23,579 nucleotides of DNA from Chara braunii (GCA_003427395.1 BFEA01000005.1:792302-815880); one strand, 5' to 3'. Numbered from the stretch's first letter, positions 1 to 8,952 are shown. The notes: generated by a model from the letters alone, not told the origin. Numbers and translations: made by a program.

Positions 1-342
1 ACCGAATACACGTCGGGATACAATATGCCTGATTGAAAAAAATGACTTAGTAAAATCCTGAAAATCCCGAAGTGTATTTCGGTAACGAAACACCGAATAC
101 ATGTCGGGATACAATATGCCAGATCGAAAAAAATGACTAAGTAAAATCCCGAAAATCCCGAAGTGTATTTCGGTAACGAAACGCCGAATACACGTCGAGA
201 TATAATATGCCAGATCGAAAAAAAGGACTAAGTAAAATCCCGAAAATCCCGAAGTGCATTTCGGTAACGAAACACCGAATACACATCGGAATATAATATG
301 TCAAATTGAAAAAAATAACTAAGTAAATCCTGGAGTGTATTG
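1..342. repeat. 91-bp tandem repeat, about 3.6 copies
   Basis: Units begin at 1, 92, 183 and 274, each opening with ACCGAATACA or a close variant, so the period is exactly 91 bp. The first three are nearly identical. The fourth has lost about 18 bp near its end and then decays. The array is cut by the window edge and may be longer. Across each unit boundary GTGTATTTCGGT is followed closely by ACCGAATACAC, an imperfect inverted repeat, so each unit could form a small hairpin. No coding potential is seen. This is satellite-like DNA of unknown role. Confidence 0.9.
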
Positions 343-393
343 TAAGTTAATGGATGTGTTTGTCTTCGGTATACCATATATAAGACTCTTTTC

Positions 394-491
394 ACTATAC
401 ATTCGGTGGAATATATAGTTTCCATTAACCATCTCTCGGAGCCGAAGGAGAGATGGTTAATGGAGGCTGAATATTCCGCCGAATGTATAGT
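394..491 (+). repeat. 98-nt near-perfect foldback (44-nt arms, 10-nt loop)
   Basis: The left arm is 394-437, the loop 438-447 and the right arm 448-491. Comparing the left arm with the reverse complement of the right gives 39 identical positions of 44. Four of the five differences are T on the left opposite G on the right, so a plus-strand RNA pairs 43 of 44 positions (4 as G-U). The inner 16 bp, from CCATTAACC through the CTCTC next to the loop, are perfect. Length and shape fit a short foldback transposon remnant or a small-RNA precursor. The sequence alone cannot separate these. Confidence 0.85.
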
Positions 492-1137
492 CAGCTTTAC
501 CATTGGATCGTCAGCTTCACCCTCGCCCCCACCCGGCTTGACTTCATAAGAAGGGGGGGTGCTGCATGTTGCGCCTCTTGGTCGTGTGCCTCGAATGGGC
601 TCTCGTTTTCAACATTTACTTAATTTACTTATTTATTTATTTACTGCCTGGTTCTATTTTTGTCTGTTTCATAGCATCGTTTAGGAATTTTCAGCAGGTC
701 CAAACAGACCAGTGTCTATTCGGACAAAGGCCACGTTTTGGCCAGGTTCGGTTTCGTATGGTAGTGTAAATTCCCTGCTGCATCAGCGGGGAAGGCCTGG
801 ACGTCCGACAGGGACCCAAGCAGGCCGTTTTTAGGCCAGGCACAGGAGCAGGACTTTTCTGTGCGATCTGGACCGTGGATTGGTCCCTCAATCTCGCGGC
901 CCAGATTAAAGGTCATGGGCATTGTCATGCTGTTGGAGCAGTGCACTACTTCAGCGCTGCGCTGCATAGGGGTAGAGAGAGAGAGAGGTTGAGGGGCGGT
1001 GGGCATACCTGTGAGGAGCGAGCAGCTTACTTGGGCGCCATAGCAGGTACCTGCGCGAGCGACCTGCAACATAGAGGAGCACGTCAGCTCGTTAGTACAT
1101 GGCGACAGTTACCTGCAGGTGAGACAGCGGAGAGGAC
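492..1137. other. stretch without a recognisable gene
   Basis: A short (TTTA)-like run lies near 615-650. Open frames on both strands are short and overlap each other, with no recognisable protein motif. Donor-like strings such as CAG followed by GTGAGA (near 1117) exist, but no exon can be delimited. I see nothing else I can support. Confidence 0.5.
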
Positions 1138-1440
1138 GACATCTTCTTCTTCTTCTTCCTGTTCTCGCCCTCCTTCTCCTTCCTCTCCCTCTTCTTTTTC
1201 TCCTTCATTTCTTCTTTTTCTTCTTCTTCTTCTTCTTTGAGAGAGAAGTTATAGACAGAGGTTATGTTGGGCTATGAGGCCCAAGATCTAGTTCGACATC
1301 ATAGCAGCATACATTTATTGGACATTCGACAGGGAGATTATTTTTGGACTTCGCTATCGCGATCTTGGTCTTCTCCCTCGTCTCCATCTTCGTCTTGCTT
1401 GAGGGACCTTTCTTCCGTGTGTGCGGTCCCTCTCTTCTCT
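1138..1440. repeat. pyrimidine-rich (TTC)n-like low-complexity DNA
   Basis: From 1138 to about 1238 the plus strand is almost pure C/T, made of TTC/TCC triplets. A weaker CTC/TCT-rich patch follows at about 1368-1440. The open frames here translate to serine runs and are a consequence of the repeat. Confidence 0.8.
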
Positions 1441-1872
1441 CTCACATGTGCGGTGTGTAATAGGATGAGTCACGTCAGTATCTTACAGGTCAGGTCATAT
1501 CTTTGAGTCTTATGCTGCGGTATATTGTGTTATTTTTGTATGTATATGGATGTACATTGCTTGTTGATGCTTCGCTGATGCTGGATTGTCCATTCGAGTC
1601 GTTATCATCACTTTGTCGATCCTTGGCTTTATTTACATCGCTCGACTTATATCGAGGCTAATAATCGAGCATGCATCAATGGGTGTACCAAAAGAGCTAC
1701 CAGTTGGTGCAAGAGTCTTTCTTTGATAAATGTCGCACATAAGAGAACTTTTGCGACTCTGATTAATTGCTGAGATTCAGGTTTTCCTATTCTGTACAAA
1801 CAAGATATGGTAGCGGGGAAAAAAAACAAAAAAAAAACAGATATGATAACGAAAAACGTAAGGGTAACTTGC

Positions 1873-1936
1873 CTTCCTCGATGATCTCCTCTTCCGCCAA
1901 TGCTTCAGCTTTTGCAGGATCGAGTATGAGACTTTC
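1873..1936 (-). CDS. candidate internal exon, unknown acidic helical protein
   Basis: On the minus strand a very strong polypyrimidine tract (the reverse of the purine block at 1957-2165) ends in CATGCAG at 1937-1943. An open stretch follows that reads as an acidic, alanine- and glutamate-rich helix (ESLILDPAKAEALAEEEIIEE). It ends at AAG|GCAAGT, which matches the minor GC-AG class of donor. The exon is 64 nt. It is in phase with the exon at 3024-3086, giving one helical segment across an intron of 1087 bp. The protein family is not recognised. Further exons probably exist but I cannot place them. Splice calls rest on consensus only. Confidence 0.4.
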
Positions 1937-1956
1937 CTGCATGACGAGTTGAAGGT

Positions 1957-2165
1957 GACGGGGAGGGTAGGGAAGGAGGGAAAAGGGGGAAGGGAGGAGG
2001 GGGAGGAGGGAGAGGAGGGAGGGGAAAGGAGGAGGGAGAGGAGGGAGGGGGAAGGGAGGAGGGAGAGGAGGGAGAGTAGGTAGGGGGAAGGGAGGAGGGA
2101 GAGGAGGGAAGGGAAAAGGGGGGCAGGTAGGAAGGGGAGAGGGAGGGGGTTGGGTTGGGGGATGG
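1957..2165 (+). repeat. G-rich purine block (GGGAGGA-type)
   Basis: About 200 bp of almost pure A/G with dozens of GGG and GGGG runs. The plus strand has strong G-quadruplex potential. The minus strand is a long C/T tract just upstream of the candidate splice acceptor at 1937, so it could serve as its polypyrimidine tract. Minus-strand frames read as Pro/Leu/Ser repeats and are not genes. Confidence 0.9.
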
Positions 2166-2337
2166 ATAACACCACAAACTCCCAGTGAGCATGCTAGCAT
2201 GTTTGACTCAATATCAGTTTCATGGGTCTTGCATGTTCCTTAGTAACACCTAGTGCACTCAATAAGTTATTAAGATTCGAGGAAGCTGCATATGCTCAAC
2301 ACCCACCCATAAGGTATTAAGAGTCAACGAACAAAGT

Positions 2338-2830
2338 TCAACAAATAACGTGACGAACAAACAAAATGAAGAAGGATGAAGGGAGGGAGGGAGGTAGACC
2401 GAGGAACGGAGGCAGGGAAGGAAGGAAGGAGATAAAGAAGGAACGAGGAAGGGAGAGAGGGAAGGAAGGGAGGATGAAGGAAGGAGGGAAGGAGCGGTAA
2501 TGAAAGCATGAACGGAGATACAATTGAACTAACAAATAGATCAATAAAGAAACGAATTAACAAACAAATGAACACGAACAAATAAATGAACGAACAATTT
2601 AAAAAAAATGAATAACTCACAAACAAAAAAATGGGTAAACAACAAAGGAACAAATGATCGGGTAATTGATTGAATGATACATCGATCAAATGAATGAATG
2701 AACAAACAAACAAAATGAAGGAATGAAAGAATCAATGGGGATGGTTTGGATTGGATGGATGGAGAGACAACATGATAGGGTGGATGGACAATGAAGGAGA
2801 TTGGTGAAAATGGACTAGGAAAGATGAATT
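2338..2830. repeat. tetranucleotide-like low-complexity DNA
   Basis: Positions 2370-2500 are purine-rich (GGAA/GGGA units). About 2505-2730 is a degenerate mixture of AACA, AATG and GAAC tetranucleotides. From 2730 to 2830 it fades through TGGA-rich DNA. Long minus-strand frames here are by-products of the low complexity. Confidence 0.8.
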
Positions 2831-3023
2831 GAAGGCATTTATCAATAGATGGTAATGCCCAAAAAAATGAATCAGCAAACGAAGACTATAGGTAGTATAG
2901 GACCTTGCATTACCGCTAAAAGATTGGCAATTTCCGTGCTATAAAGAAACCTTGCATCAATTCTGCTCAATAAAGGGCAAAACGATTTGTTATCATGTAT
3001 CGAGGGCGAGTCACGTCACTTAC

Positions 3024-3086
3024 CAGAAACTTTGCTTCATCCACGGCTTCATCCAAGCGTTTCGCCAAAGATTTGAGAGCCTTCTC
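3024..3086 (-). CDS. candidate internal exon, unknown helical protein
   Basis: On the minus strand an acceptor (TTTAAATACAG, ending at 3087) is followed by exactly 63 open bases. They encode EKALKSLAKRLDEAVDEAKFL in short helical heptad-like form and end at CTG|GTAAGTG, a near-ideal donor at 3022-3023. The length is 21 codons, phase 0. Just upstream, around 3160-3235 in the same strand, LTAAALRRDLESIG can be read and may belong to a previous exon. The two together faintly resemble a SAP-type helix-turn-helix, which is speculation. This is the best splice-delimited coding signal in the first 4 kb. Confidence 0.5.
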
Positions 3087-3459
3087 CTGTATTTAAATGG
3101 ATAAGAATCGATACAGAAACGTAAACAAAATCCTCCTGAACGGAAGTAGACATGCACCACCAGCCCAATTGATTCCAAATCTCTCCTCAAGGCTGCAGCG
3201 GTGAGGCCCTTCCCTACAACACTTCCAGGCGTGTCACAACAGCAGGACCAAGAGCACAAAACAAGCAAGGCAATGACATCATAAAAAATAGAACAGAGCA
3301 AGCAACCACAGTCAGTGCCTACATGAACCATCAATCAAGATGGACAGTAGTAGAACCCACAATATACAAAGTCCGTGATAGGATAAGCAATAACTAAGCA
3401 TCCGTAAATGCTAGTTGCAGCACGACCCACAATAGGGCGTACCAGTACATACTGCCTGC

Positions 3460-3690
3460 TGACAGCAGCAGCAGCAGCAGCAAAAGTGACAACAACAACA
3501 GCAGCGGGAGGAGGAGAGGAGGAGGAGGTGGAAGAGAAGGAGAATGGGCAAAAGGGAAGATGTCCATATACTAGCTTCTTGTATCAGTTAGAAATTAAGA
3601 CTGCTCGAGAGCAATGCTGGTAGCAACAGAACGAGGAAGAGGAGGAGGAGGAAGAGGAGGAGGCAGAGGAAGAGGAGGAGGAGGTAAGGA
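3460..3690 (+). repeat. (AGC)n and (GAG)n trinucleotide-rich DNA
   Basis: A short AGCAGC run near 3464-3482 is followed by GAGGAG-rich blocks at about 3508-3545 and 3630-3685. The blocks alternate with non-repetitive spacers that share an approximate ATGTCC..TATAC..AG string (near 3560 and 3693), suggesting a decayed larger repeat. The ORF over the first block is not supported as a gene. Confidence 0.65.
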
Positions 3691-3726
3691 CATGTCCCTA
3701 TACGAGTTTCGCATATAAATTAATAC

Positions 3727-3960
3727 TAGCTAAGCGCCTGCAGTGCGGGTGGTGCGGACCATGCCCGCAAAAATAAGAAATGTTGTAGGAAACCTGACAC
3801 GGACCACTCACATATATTGAGACAGACTTAAAAAAAAAAAAAGGAATTACAGCGTAATAAAGAATAGCCTAAAACTGCCTACGAAGTCAGAGTTTGATTG
3901 ACGAATAGCTTAGCATCCGCGGTGTGGGCGGTGTGGGCGGTGCGGGCTACGCCCGCAACT
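3727..3960. repeat. two related GC-rich hairpins 179 bp apart
   Basis: A TAGCTAAGC/TAGCTTAGC string at 3727 and 3906 is followed in both cases by GTGCGGG-type DNA and a GC hairpin. In the first copy TGCGGG (3744-3749) pairs with CCCGCA (3764-3769). In the second TGCGGGC (3941-3947) pairs with GCCCGCA (3951-3957) across a 3-nt loop. The surrounding DNA is AT-rich. Their function is unknown. Confidence 0.55.
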
Positions 3961-3999
3961 AAAACTACTGAAGCAGTAAAGAAAGTACCATAGACTAGA

Positions 4000-5329
4000 A
4001 AAGAGTGTCGTATAGTGCCGTAGAGTGTCATAGAGTAGAGTACAGTAGAGCAGAGTAGAGTGGAGTAGCGTAAAGTAAAGTAAAGTAGAGTAGTCGTAGA
4101 GTAGAGTAGAGTAGAGTAGAGAAGAGTAGAGTAGAGTAGAGTAGAGTAGAGTAGAGTAGAGTAGAGTGTCGTAGAGTAGAATGTCGCAGAGTAGAGTAAA
4201 GTAAAGTAGAGTAAAGTGTTGTAGAGTAGAGTAGAGTGTTATAGAGTGTCATTGAGTAGAGTAGAGTGGAGTAGAGTACAGTGTTGTAGAGTAGAGTAGA
4301 GTGTCCTATAGTGTCGTAGAGTAGAGTAGAATGTTGTAGAGTAGAGTAGAGTAGAGTAGAGTACAGTGGAGTGGAGTGGAGTGGAGTGGAGTGGAGTGGA
4401 GTGGAGTAGAGTGGAGTGGAGTGGAGTGGAGTGGAGTAAAGTAGAGTAGAGTAGAGTAGAGTAGAGTAGAAGAGTAGAGTAGAGTAGAGTAGAGTAGAGT
4501 AGAGTAGAGTAGAGTAGAGTAGAGTAGAGTAGAGTATAAAAGAGAAGACTAGAGTAGAATGTCATAAAGTGTCGCGGAGTATAGTAGAGTAGATTGTCGT
4601 AGAGTAAAGTTCAATATCATCCAGTAGACTAGAGTAGAGTGTCTGAGAGTAGAGTAAAGTGTCGTAGAGCAGAGTAGAGTAGAGTAGAGTAGAGTGCCAT
4701 AGAGTGTCTTAGAGTAGAGTGGAGTGTTGTAGAGTAGAGTAGTGTAGAGTGGGTAGAGTAGAGTAGAGTAGAGTGGAGTGGGGTAGAGTAGAGTAGTGTC
4801 GTAAAGTAAGGTACAGTAGAGTGTCGTAAAGTGTTGTAGAGTAGGATATAGTAGACTAAAATGTCGTAGAGTAGAGTAGAGTGTTGTAGAGTAGAGTGTC
4901 GTAGAGTAGAGTGTCGTAGAGTAGAGTGTCGTAGAGTAGAGTACAGTAGAGTGGAGTGGAGTACAATAGAGTGTCGTAGAGTGTCATAGATTAGAGTAGA
5001 GTAGAGTAAAGTGGAGTGGAGTACAATAGAGTGTCGTAGAGTGTCGTAGATTATAGTTAATAGAGTAGAGTGTCGTAAAGTTTCATAGAGTAGAGTAGAG
5101 TCTCGTAAAGTACAGCGTCATAGAGTAGAGTGTCGTACAGTACAGTGTCATAGAGTAGAGTGTCGTGCAGTAGAGTAGACTATAGTGTCGTAGAGTAGGG
5201 TAGAGTACGTATAGTAGAGTGTCGTAGAGTAGAGTGTCGTGAAGTAGAGTAGAGTAGACTGCCGTATAGTAGAGTATCGTGGAGTAGACTAGAGTGTCGT
5301 AGAGTGTCGTAGAGTGTCGTAGAGTAGAG
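4000..5329 (+). repeat. AGAGT pentanucleotide satellite, 1.3 kb
   Basis: The whole stretch is built from AGAGT units and near variants (GGAGT, AAAGT, GTGTC). Homogeneous blocks such as 4095-4165 and 4440-4530 alternate with higher-order 15-bp units (GTAGAGTAGAGTGTC), clearest at 4880-4940, and a GGAGT-enriched block at 4370-4435. On the minus strand a perfect pentamer array has no stop in any frame and reads as a YSTLL peptide repeat, which explains the long open frames. These are not genes. Confidence 0.95.
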
Positions 5330-5356
5330 TGTGTGTGTGTGTGTGTGCGTATCACG

Positions 5357-5407
<51 letters not shown>

Positions 5408-5452
5408 NGTGTGTATGCGTGTGTGTGTATGTGTGTATGTGTGTGAATGCCC

Positions 5453-5518
<66 letters not shown>

Positions 5519-5519
5519 G
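5329..5519 (+). repeat. (GT)n microsatellite with one undetermined base
   Basis: GT dinucleotides run almost uninterrupted apart from a short insert near 5415-5458. Position 5408 is N, marking an unresolved base or a tiny scaffold join. Open frames on both strands (Cys-Val and Thr-His repeats) are artefacts of the dinucleotide. Confidence 0.95.
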
Positions 5520-5531
5520 TGTGTGCCTTTA

Positions 5532-5770
5532 TGGGTTTGCTTCCGCCTTTGTCTTTTCTTGTGTGTCAGTGTGTACAGTGGTGTGGGTTCAGTCGTCGTT
5601 TTGGGAGATGGCCTGGCTATGGTGGAGGGCGGTAGTGTCACGACGAGTTTGTCCTGTTAGCATGTTCGTTTGTCTTGCGGTGTGTCAGGTGTATCGTTTC
5701 GGGTAGTGTTTCGGTAGAGCGTCGTTTGGGACCGAGGCGGAGAAAACGTTTTGGTTTTGAGCGTGTGAGT
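5532..5770. repeat. dispersed repeat, copy 1
   Basis: This 239-bp segment, from TGGGTTTGCTTCC to GAGCGTGTGAGT, recurs at 19269-19523 in the same orientation with high identity. Differences are scattered substitutions, small indels and about 17 extra bases in copy 2 just before GGGTAGTGTTTCGG. No terminal repeats are evident. Copy 1 sits right after the (GT)n run. It could be part of a short non-autonomous element or an untranslated part of a larger one. Confidence 0.85.
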
Positions 5771-6085
5771 CTAGATCTGGCTTACTTTGATTGTACGTTT
5801 TGATTTCCCTGGGATCCATTGACCCATAACTGAAACGCGGGGGCGTGGCCTTTATGGTATATAGGTTTCTTAGCTTTGTGTTGTTTATGTTTGAGGCCGA
5901 GGGTCATATTTCAAGGCTTGAGGTTTGTGTTATGTGTGAGTTTATAAATATGAGGGGTTGTAAGAGGATGCTTCAACCTTTTACTGGTTTATTATTTTGA
6001 TTATTATTTTGATTATTATTTAATATTAATGTTATTATTATTATTTATTATAATTATTAATATTATTTTAATTAAAAAGATTATT

Positions 6086-6122
<37 letters not shown>

Positions 6123-6184
6123 ATGGTTTATTATGATTTATTATTACTATTATTATAAAGAAAATAATTTTATAAAAAAATAGT

Positions 6185-6222
<38 letters not shown>
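5771..6222. repeat. AT-rich DNA with two (GT)n microsatellites
   Basis: Positions 5771-5980 hold nothing recognisable. About 5985-6085 is ATT/TTA-rich. (GT)15 runs 6089-6118 and a second GT run 6183-6222. Both GT runs are followed by TCCCT, suggesting local duplication. The second run abuts the 3' end of the reverse-transcriptase element on the minus strand, where it would read as a terminal (AC)n tail. Confidence 0.7.
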
Positions 6223-6227
<5 letters not shown>

Positions 6228-7281
6228 CCCGTTCCCTCGTAATGGAGGTCCGGGTGGGGTACTCCATCCGAATCAAGCCAAAGAGTTTATATTTGGCTTA
6301 CACTTGTTCTATTTCGATTGCTGCATGTTGGGGCTCAAATTCGATTATCATGATTGTGATGATTTGTGGTATTATCAGGTTAAGAGATTGTTGCATAGGT
6401 TTGTTGGAGTGTGTTTGGATGAATCTGGTGATAGGAAAGTTTAGTTCCTTTCTTTTGTCATATTTGTATGTTTTGAAGTGACCAGAGTGAGCGTTGGTGA
6501 TCTCGATCGTTGTGTTGAGAAAGTTGGTTTTGGTCCCTATGCATTTGCTGTTGACTTCTGTTTTTTCAGAAGTTTGCTCATTCAGGGTAATGAGTTGCAG
6601 TGGGTATAAGAAGTATTTACTTCTTGTGCTGGTGATCTCCGGGTTGAGGAACTCATGTATTCTTAGGTTATTAATGATATGAAAGTCATCGAAATATCGG
6701 AAGGCGTGTCGGAATAAGTGTAGGAGGTGTCTGCTGGTTTTGTGGGCAAGTTTTCTCATGAATTTGTATTCGTATTTGAAGACGTAGATATTGCACCATA
6801 CCGGTGCACAACTGACGCCCATTGGGATGCCCAGAACCTGCTTCGAGATGTTGTTGCCAAAAGATGTGTAGGCATTTGTGATGAGCCATTCATTGATTGC
6901 GTTAACCATTTCATTATTAAGGGAGAGGTATCCATTGGGGGGGTTGTTAAACCAGTCACATGTGGGGGTTGGTTGGTCTCCTTTATAGTAGAACTTGAAG
7001 GCAAGTTGTACATTATTACCAGCTAGTTTCTTGGCCTGTTGGAAGGCTAATTTTATGAAGAACTTGATTGCATTTGGTAGTCCATCTGAGCTGTCATCAG
7101 TGGGTATGGTCTCGTAGCATCTTGTTATATCTGCGGAGAAGACACTAGTTACCTGCGTGGGTATGTTGTAGACGTAGTCTGCTGTCGAGTCTATGGGCCA
7201 CCAGTAGGGCACTTTAATACCAGTTTCGTTGAGAGTTTGCTGGGTGAGGTATCCACAGTGAGTTCTCACAACCTGGATTAG
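6223..7281 (-). pseudogene. reverse transcriptase, C-terminal half (GIPMG/YFDD type), interrupted
   Basis: The retroelement frame runs from 7281 down to a stop at 6298; 6223-6297 is the probable 3' flank. It carries the RT core in order. Motif A is FSADITRCYE, with the first catalytic Asp. Motif B is LGIPMGVSCAP. Motif C is RYFDDFHIIN, with the catalytic Asp pair intact. Further on are FLNTTIEI and YDKR..LNFPITRFIQ. These match RTs related to Penelope-like elements (FLD motif after the YxDD box), a family assignment made from memory. No GIY-YIG endonuclease follows, and the last 25 or so residues look off-frame, so the 3' end is probably truncated. The open frame continues upstream to 7350 only because it reads into inserted 18S rDNA. 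Confidence 0.75.
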
Positions 7282-7445
7282 TCGTTCGTTAACGGAATTA
7301 ACCAGACAAATCACTCCACCAACTAAGAACGGCCATGCACCACCACCCATAGAATCAAGAAAGAGCTCTCAATCTGTCAATCCTTGCTATGTCTGGACCT
7401 GGTGAGTTTCCCCGTGTTGAGTCAAATTAAGCCGCAGGCTCCACG

Positions 7446-7511
<66 letters not shown>

Positions 7512-7597
7512 GTAAACTTTGATTTCTCACAAGGTGCTGGCAGAGTCATCCAATAGACATCCGCCAATCCCTAGTCGGCATCGTTTATGGTTGAGAC
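7282..7597 (-). rRNA. 18S rRNA internal fragment inserted in the reverse transcriptase
   Basis: The minus strand reads as conserved eukaryotic small-subunit rRNA: AACCATAAACGATGCCGACT, then GGGTTCCGGGGGGAGTATGG, AAACTTAAAGGAATTGACGG, CTCAACACGGGGAAACTCAC, and finally GGTTAATTCCGTTAACGAAC. Identity starts just after the CTA at 7598-7600 and ends at 7282, where RT sequence resumes with another CTA (7279-7281). It is only about 316 bp of a gene of roughly 1.8 kb, so it cannot be a functional rRNA locus. Removing 319 bp (insert plus one CTA) rejoins the two RT halves in frame. CTA may be a short target-site duplication or junction microhomology; TA is shared with the rRNA. Confidence 0.93.
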
Positions 7598-8559
7598 TAG
7601 AGCAGCAAGGTCAGCGAGCGGAGAGGAAATTACGTCAGACGCATTGGTGAGCCAGCGAAAGGAGTTTTTGTGCTTCTTCTATGTGGCGAAGAGATATGGT
7701 AGTGACTTGTTCCTAATTGGGATGTCGAGAAATATTTTGATGAGCTCTTCTTCCAGGTGGGAAAGTAGTTCATTAGCAGAGATGGAGCAGGGTTCAAAGT
7801 CGGGACTGGAGAGTCTCTGTAGGGCAAGGTATCTCACAAGATTAATACAAATGAGTACTGGAGTATTCGGGGCTTTGTCAGCACCCGAAATATAGAAATG
7901 TGAGGTGAGGAATTTGATTTCATGTCTGATTGCATGTTCGTATATGTTGGTTTCCTTGTTTGGATGACAGTTCTTGATTGTTTGTAGTATGATGTCGGTA
8001 AATTCTTGGTTTGATTCTTGTGTATGTTTGTCCGAGAGTGGTACTCCATTATTTTCAAGAGTGCTTATGAGGTTCTTCCAGACTAGACTTGTTGTTGCCA
8101 TGTTGTCAGCTTTCTTGGGTGTATCTGGTGGGATATGATTTAGGCCTTTGCGGATCAGAGTTTGCAGTTCCTTGTGGCTAATTACGTTCATGTCTAGAGT
8201 GATGACATGTGCAGCTTCTTCTTGTGGAAGGAGTTCAGTAGGGAGTGAAGTGGTAAACTTAGCAAAACGTTGTTGGTGACAAAAGCATGTGTTTTGCAGT
8301 TGGGTTAACCATTCATTTAGTTCGAAGTCTCGAAAGACAGCTGCGGGTTTATACAATGTTTTGGCTATGTGGTCATTGTATGTCCATGAGAAAGTGCAGT
8401 GGTCCAGAAGGGGCAGGGCGTTTGGGATGTATTTTCTTAGGATTTTCTCGAAGATTTTCTGGAATTTAAATCTATCCATTAGTCGATTTGGGTAGTGACA
8501 GGTATTATGATTTTATTGTTTTGTCTGTTGGCTTTCCATCTGAGTCTTCCATCCTCCAT
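7598..8559 (-). pseudogene. reverse transcriptase, N-terminal half
   Basis: The main frame runs from about 8495 to 7682, meets TAG at 7679-7681, and continues in the same frame with KKHKNSFRWLTNASDVISSP up to the 18S insertion. Recognisable family features are CFCHQQRF, then HVITLDMNVI..ELQTLIRKGL, ADKAPNTPVLI, and the KxHKN..FRW box ahead of the RT fingers. Upstream, a different frame encodes MEDGRLRWKANRQNNKIIIP followed by VTT (ATG at 8557-8559). Joined to HYPN in the main frame it makes the VTTYHPN-like motif expected at the N-terminus, so a small frameshift near 8495 is likely. Defects are therefore one frameshift, one stop and the 18S insertion; otherwise the coding sequence is well preserved. 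Confidence 0.72.
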
Positions 8560-8944
8560 GGTCTGTAATCGCAGCCCCTGCACAACGTACGGACAATCAT
8601 TAAGCAGTCACATGATCGTAAGAAAGGGAATGCTTGACCCGGAGTTTGAGTGTGGATCCATATGGGGGCAGGAGGAAGGGTATGGGGGTTGGTCTTAGCG
8701 GTGTGGGACGAATCATGATTTGGCGGTGGCGGGCGGGGCCGGGGGTTTATGCAGTTTGGGTGTAGCTGATGGGTTTGGGCAGAGATGAGGACGTTGGGTT
8801 TAGGTAGGCAGAGTACAACGGATAGTAGGTGTGGGGTGTTCATTGCAATTTGAGACAGATTATAAACATAATTTATTCAAAACAAACAGTTTTTCGGAAT
8901 GCAGGTAATTAAGGGCTGGATCCTACCAGCGAAAAAATTCTGCT

Positions 8945-8952
8945 TATATAAG
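8945..8952 (+). promoter_or_regulatory. TATA box
   Basis: TATATAAG lies 45 bp upstream of the ATG at 8990, so transcription would begin near 8975 and leave a short leader. The flanks are not AT-rich, which makes this stand out from background. Confidence 0.45.

Noticed and set aside
1-342. CRISPR array
   Set aside because: The 91-bp units are contiguous tandem copies with no unique spacers, in eukaryotic DNA.
4028-5641. Long minus-strand ORFs of repeated Tyr-Ser-Thr-Leu and Thr-His
   Set aside because: They translate the AGAGT and GT arrays, which lack stops by composition. No start context, no variation typical of proteins.
7282-7599. Functional 18S rRNA gene or an rDNA unit hosting the retroelement
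   Set aside because: Both sides of the 316-bp fragment are RT coding sequence; no other rRNA, ITS or 28S sequence is present.
8505-8843. 112-codon proline-rich minus-strand ORF
   Set aside because: The N-terminal RT sequence lies in another frame over the same DNA (8493-8559), and the rest is Pro/Thr low complexity without a motif.
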